64,000 nt of DNA, taken from positions 1 to 64,000 of the forward strand of contig NZ_SPEY01000086.1 of NCBI RefSeq assembly GCF_009360615.1. Reading direction: 5' to 3'. The position numbers and the translations under genes were made by a program. The stretch comes from Comamonas sp. (GTDB lineage: Bacteria; Pseudomonadota; Gammaproteobacteria; Burkholderiales; Burkholderiaceae_C). Positions 61,007 through 64,000 of the stretch are shown here, in pieces. Each line of letters begins with the position of its first letter. Positions within the stretch are counted from its first letter, which is position 1. A model generated the notes under the pieces. The model searched no databases, was not told the DNA's origin, and was given only the letters and a program-made list of their open reading frames with translations.

Positions 61007-62599
61007 ATGTCCTGCTCTACTTCTCCATCCTGCCCACAGGCGGATTTTCCGGTTTGCGCCCGCCGCGCATCGCCTGCCCGGGTGCTGCTATCGGTCTGCC
61101 TGGCTGCTCTGGCCATGCCGCTGAGCTTTACCGGGCCGGCCGTGGCACTGCCGGCGCTGCGCGAGTCTCTGGGGGGCGACCCTCTGGCGCTGAACTGGGT
61201 CACCAATGCCTTTATGCTGAGTTTCGGTGCCACGCTGATGGCGGCCGGCTCACTCGCCGATGTCTACGGGCGGCGGCGCGTATTTCTGACGGGGCTGGCT
61301 GTTGTGGTCGGCAGCGTGCTGCTGCAGGTCTGCCTGCAGGGCAGGGGGGCCATCATCGGCTTCAATCTGTTGCGGGCGCTGCAGGGACTGGGCGCGGCGG
61401 CGGCACTGGCGGCAGGCACCGCAGGCCTGGCCCAGGCCTTCGAGGATGCCCGGCGTACCCGGGCCTTCAGTTGCGTGGGCACTTCCTTTGGTGTGGGGCT
61501 GGCCTTCGGGCCCTTGCTGTCGGGTGGGTTGCTGCACAGCGGCGGCTGGCGCAGCGTGGTGCTCAGCGCTGCCGCCGCGGCATTCGCCGCGCTGCTGCTG
61601 GGCCTGCGCCATATGCCGGAGTCCCGCAATCCACAGGCACAGAGGCTGGACCTGCCGGGTGCGCTGTCGTTCACGCTGGCTCTGGCGCTATTGACCTGGG
61701 GCTTGCTGCAAGTGCCGCAAACGGGCTGGTCGCAGGGCCGCACGTGGCTGCCCCTGGCGGCTGCCCTGCTGGCGGCCGCAGCCTTTGTGCAGATCGAGCG
61801 CCGCAGCGCCCACCCGATGCTGGACCTGTCGCTGTTCCGCTATCCGCGCTTTGTCGGCGTGCAACTGCTGGCAGCAGCACCGGCCTATGCCTTTGTCGTC
61901 CTGCTGGTGCTGCTGCCGCTGCGCTTCATCGGCGTGGAGGGGCTGACGCCGCTCGCGGCCGGGCAGCGGATGTTCGTGCTGTCGCTGCCCATGCTGTGCG
62001 TGCCGCTGCTGGCAGGCTGGCTTGCGCGCTGGCTGTCGGCCGCCTGGCTGTGCGGGACGGGGCTGCTGGTCTGTGCCATGGGCTTGCGGTGGCTGGGCCG
62101 CTGCGCTCCCGGCTCGGACCTTGTGCAGATGGCCGCGCCGCTGCTGCTGATCGGTCTGGGCATAGGCCTGCCCTGGGGGCTCATGGACGGGCTGGCCGTG
62201 ACGGTGGTGCCGCGCGAGCGCGCCGGCATGGCCACGGGCATCTTCAGTACCGTGCGTGTGGCGGGCGAAGGCATTGCACTGGCCGTGGTCGGGGCTGCGC
62301 TGGCCGCGCTGCTGGCGAGGGAGCTGGCGGCTCTCTCGCCCTCCATGACGCAGGGCTCGGCCGTCGCCCAGATGCTGGCGACCGGGAATATGCAGGGAGC
62401 GCTGGCGTTGATGCCGGGTGCGTCCGCCGCCGAGCTGCTCAAGGCCTATGGCCTGGCTTTCTCCACCTTGCTCGATGTGCTGGCCGGCGTGACGGTGCTG
62501 ACGGCCCTGGGCGTTTTCGCATTCCTGCGCTCGGGTACGGACATGCCGCATGGCCGACAATCGGGACTGACTCGCAAAGCCGCTACACATGCAGATTGA
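61007..62599 (+). CDS. MFS drug/metabolite exporter, EmrB/QacA-like
   Basis: 530 residues with about 14 membrane segments (DHA2 type). LNWVTNAFMLSFGATLMAAGSLADVYGRRRVFLTG is the helix 1-3 signature; FSCVGTSFGVGLAFGPLLSGGLL is the antiporter motif C region. Proton-driven export of drugs or small metabolites is likely. It begins with a Cys-rich segment unusual for the family (SCSTSPSCPQADFPVCARR). The final 11 bases overlap the start of the haemoglobin gene. Divergent LysR gene probably regulates it. Confidence 0.88.
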   Translation: MSCSTSPSCPQADFPVCARRASPARVLLSVCLAALAMPLSFTGPAVALPALRESLGGDPLALNWVTNAFMLSFGATLMAAGSLADVYGRRRVFLTGLAVVVGSVLLQVCLQGRGAIIGFNLLRALQGLGAAAALAAGTAGLAQAFEDARRTRAFSCVGTSFGVGLAFGPLLSGGLLHSGGWRSVVLSAAAAAFAALLLGLRHMPESRNPQAQRLDLPGALSFTLALALLTWGLLQVPQTGWSQGRTWLPLAAALLAAAAFVQIERRSAHPMLDLSLFRYPRFVGVQLLAAAPAYAFVVLLVLLPLRFIGVEGLTPLAAGQRMFVLSLPMLCVPLLAGWLARWLSAAWLCGTGLLVCAMGLRWLGRCAPGSDLVQMAAPLLLIGLGIGLPWGLMDGLAVTVVPRERAGMATGIFSTVRVAGEGIALAVVGAALAALLARELAALSPSMTQGSAVAQMLATGNMQGALALMPGASAAELLKAYGLAFSTLLDVLAGVTVLTALGVFAFLRSGTDMPHGRQSGLTRKAATHAD

Positions 62600-62993
62600 A
62601 GAAAAGCCCCCGTTTGACACCCCCTACGAATGGATAGGTGGCGAAGACAAAGTCCGGCAGCTGGTTGCCCGTTTCTATGACCTCATGGACCTGGAGCCCG
62701 GCTACAAGGAGCTGCGCGCCGCCCATGGCAGCACGCTCGACGATGCGCGCCAGAAGCTGTTCTGGTTTCTCTGCGGCTGGCTGGGCGGCCCCGACTATTA
62801 CCAGGATCGTTTCGGCCATCCGCGCCTGCGCATGCGCCACATGCCGTTCTCCATCGGCATCCAGGAGCGCGACCAGTGGGTGGCCTGCATGGATCAGGCT
62901 ATGGGTGAGACCGAGGTGCCCGAGGCCTTGCGCGCGCGTCTCAGGGCCAGTTTCACGAACACGGCGGACTGGATGCGCAATCGCGGTGCCTGA
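62589..62993 (+). CDS. Group II truncated haemoglobin
   Basis: 134 residues, trHbO type. TPYEWIGGEDKVRQLVARFYDLM at the N-terminus, FLCGWLGGPDYYQDRFGHPRLRMRHMPFSIG carrying the proximal His (about His84), and QWVACMDQAM with the Trp typical of group II. The likely role is binding O2 or detoxifying reactive oxygen or nitrogen species. The start overlaps the MFS gene by 11 bases, so translation may be coupled. Confidence 0.93.
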   Translation: MQIEEKPPFDTPYEWIGGEDKVRQLVARFYDLMDLEPGYKELRAAHGSTLDDARQKLFWFLCGWLGGPDYYQDRFGHPRLRMRHMPFSIGIQERDQWVACMDQAMGETEVPEALRARLRASFTNTADWMRNRGA

Positions 62994-63013
62994 GTCGCCT
63001 GGCCTGGTGGCAA

Positions 63014-63038
63014 AGCGTCAAATTTCCTTCATGACGCT
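63014..63038. other. Inverted repeat before the cpdB-like gene
   Basis: AGCGTCA (63014-63020) pairs with TGACGCT (63032-63038) over 11 bases, between the haemoglobin stop and the cpdB-like start. No T-run. Could be an operator or a weak terminator. Confidence 0.3.
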
Positions 63039-63087
63039 GTAAAAAGCCCTGCCGACACTGCCTGTTTTTCAACAAGCAGGGTCAACC

Positions 63088-64000
63088 ATGCAGGATTTCG
63101 ATTTGCCTGGCGCTAAGCTGCGTCCGGGCGGTTTCTTCTCGGCATTGCCGCAGCGCCGCCATCTGCTGACGGCCGCGGGCTGCGCCGCCTTGCTGGTCGC
63201 CTGCGGCGGCAGCGACGACAGCAGCACAACGCCTGTCAGTGCGCAGCCTGCCACGGCGACGCTGGCCGTTCTGGAGACCACGGATCTGCACTTCAATGTG
63301 CGCAGCTATGACTATTTCAAGCTGGCCGAAGACAAGACCTATGGCTTCGAGCGCACGGCCACGCTGATCCGTGCGGCGCGCAAGGAGTTTGCCAACACGC
63401 TGCTGGTGGACAACGGCGACACCATCCAGGGCACGGCCCTGGCTGACTACGAGGCCGAGGTCAAGCCCATCCCTTGTACGCAGCAGCTGTCCATGTACAA
63501 GGCCATGGGCGCGCTGCGCTTTGATGCGGGCACGCTGGGCAATCACGAATTCAACTACGGCCTGCCCTTTCTCAACCAGGTGCTGGGTGGAGGCCTGGAT
63601 GTGGACGGCGTGGATGCCAGCCAGAAATGCGCGGGCAACGGCTATCCGGCCGTGCTGGCCAATGTCTACAGCAGCAAGACCAGGAAGCCGCTGGTTCAGC
63701 CCTATGCCGTGCTCGAGCGCACCATGGTGGCCAAGGGCAGCGACGGCAAGGAAGTCAGGCTGCCCATCAAGATCGGCGTGATCGGCTTCACCACGCCGGG
63801 CATCATGAACTGGGACAAGCGCTATCTCGAGGGCAAGGTCTACACCGAGGGCGCGGTCGAGGCGGCCCGCAAATACGTGCCGGAGTTGCGTGCCAAGGGC
63901 GCCGATGTGGTGGTGGCGCTGCTGCATGGCGGCCTGGACGGCTCGGCCTACTCGGCGACCATGGAGAACCCCGGCCTGTATCTGTCCCAGGTGGCGGGCA
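63088..64000 (+). CDS. 2',3'-cyclic-nucleotide 2'-phosphodiesterase / 5'-nucleotidase, N-terminal part
   Basis: 304 residues are visible; the gene continues past the window. The N-terminus has a Tat-type motif (PQRRHLLTAAG) with a possible lipobox LVAC, pointing to a periplasmic lipid-anchored enzyme. The metallophosphatase motifs follow in order: LETTDLHFNV, VDNGDTIQGT and GTLGNHEFNYG, with VALLHGGLDG near the visible end. This matches CpdB-like enzymes, which release nucleosides from cyclic nucleotides; plain 5'-nucleotidases share the same start. Confidence 0.85.
   Translation, partial: MQDFDLPGAKLRPGGFFSALPQRRHLLTAAGCAALLVACGGSDDSSTTPVSAQPATATLAVLETTDLHFNVRSYDYFKLAEDKTYGFERTATLIRAARKEFANTLLVDNGDTIQGTALADYEAEVKPIPCTQQLSMYKAMGALRFDAGTLGNHEFNYGLPFLNQVLGGGLDVDGVDASQKCAGNGYPAVLANVYSSKTRKPLVQPYAVLERTMVAKGSDGKEVRLPIKIGVIGFTTPGIMNWDKRYLEGKVYTEGAVEAARKYVPELRAKGADVVVALLHGGLDGSAYSATMENPGLYLSQVAG

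Overview
The window reads as a chromosomal segment of a high-GC betaproteobacterium of the Comamonadaceae, most like Comamonas. The pointers are an Omp32-type porin, the family-typical small proteins (DUF4148, DUF3460), a complete nicotinate catabolic cluster of the kind known from Comamonas and Pseudomonas, an NAD-linked molybdenum formate dehydrogenase, and intergenic repeats of a style I associate with this family. No tRNA, rRNA, insertion sequence, prophage or CRISPR array was seen. The first gene (lysA, minus strand) and the last (cpdB-like, plus strand) run off the window.

Bases 1-16000 are mostly core metabolism: lysA with a divergent LysR regulator, a phasin, a SulP transporter, pantothenate synthesis (panB-panC at 4.3-6.0 kb, panD at 12 kb), a Crp/Fnr regulator, p-aminobenzoate synthesis (pabB-pabC), a DTW-domain tRNA modification enzyme, a porin, queuosine precursor synthesis (queD, queE) and scpA. 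Bases 16000-32400 hold small lipoproteins and membrane proteins, a reduced sulfur-oxidation cluster (fccA-fccB, a YeeE/YedE transporter, a second FccB-like flavoprotein, soxY, soxZ), metG, a GGDEF protein, a patatin-like lipase, an Mrr-like membrane protein and apbC.

Bases 33400-52300 are the centre of interest. Two divergent operons, nicE-nicD-nicX-nicF-(Mo subunit) and nicC-nicA-nicB-nicT, encode uptake of nicotinate, its hydroxylation to 6-hydroxynicotinate, decarboxylative hydroxylation to 2,5-dihydroxypyridine, ring cleavage, deformylation, deamidation and isomerisation to fumarate. nicR (MarR family) closes the cluster. Directly beyond it, divergent from nicR, lies fdsGB-fdsA-fdsD, an NAD-dependent formate dehydrogenase that would oxidise the formate released by NicD. 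The dehydrogenase is split: the intact Mo-binding subunit is separate, and the cytochrome-bearing NicB carries a shortened Mo-domain lacking the expected active-site motifs. FdsG and FdsB are fused, and the linker resembles a dispersed repeat.

Bases 52300-64000 carry a possible structured leader before an EamA transporter, a small minus-strand cluster (CbrC-like protein, low-molecular-weight phosphatase), adenosine deaminase, a TauE/SafE transporter, an FtsX-type permease without its ATPase, a LysR/MFS pair, a truncated haemoglobin and the start of a cyclic phosphodiesterase.

Three repeat families stand out. Five copies of an ~80-100 bp GC-rich element abut the stop codons of minus-strand genes, always in the same orientation. 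Two ~290-bp non-coding elements, one with 19-bp perfect terminal inverted repeats, lie in opposite orientations 43 kb apart. A short, degenerate AT-richer element occurs in gaps and inside two genes.
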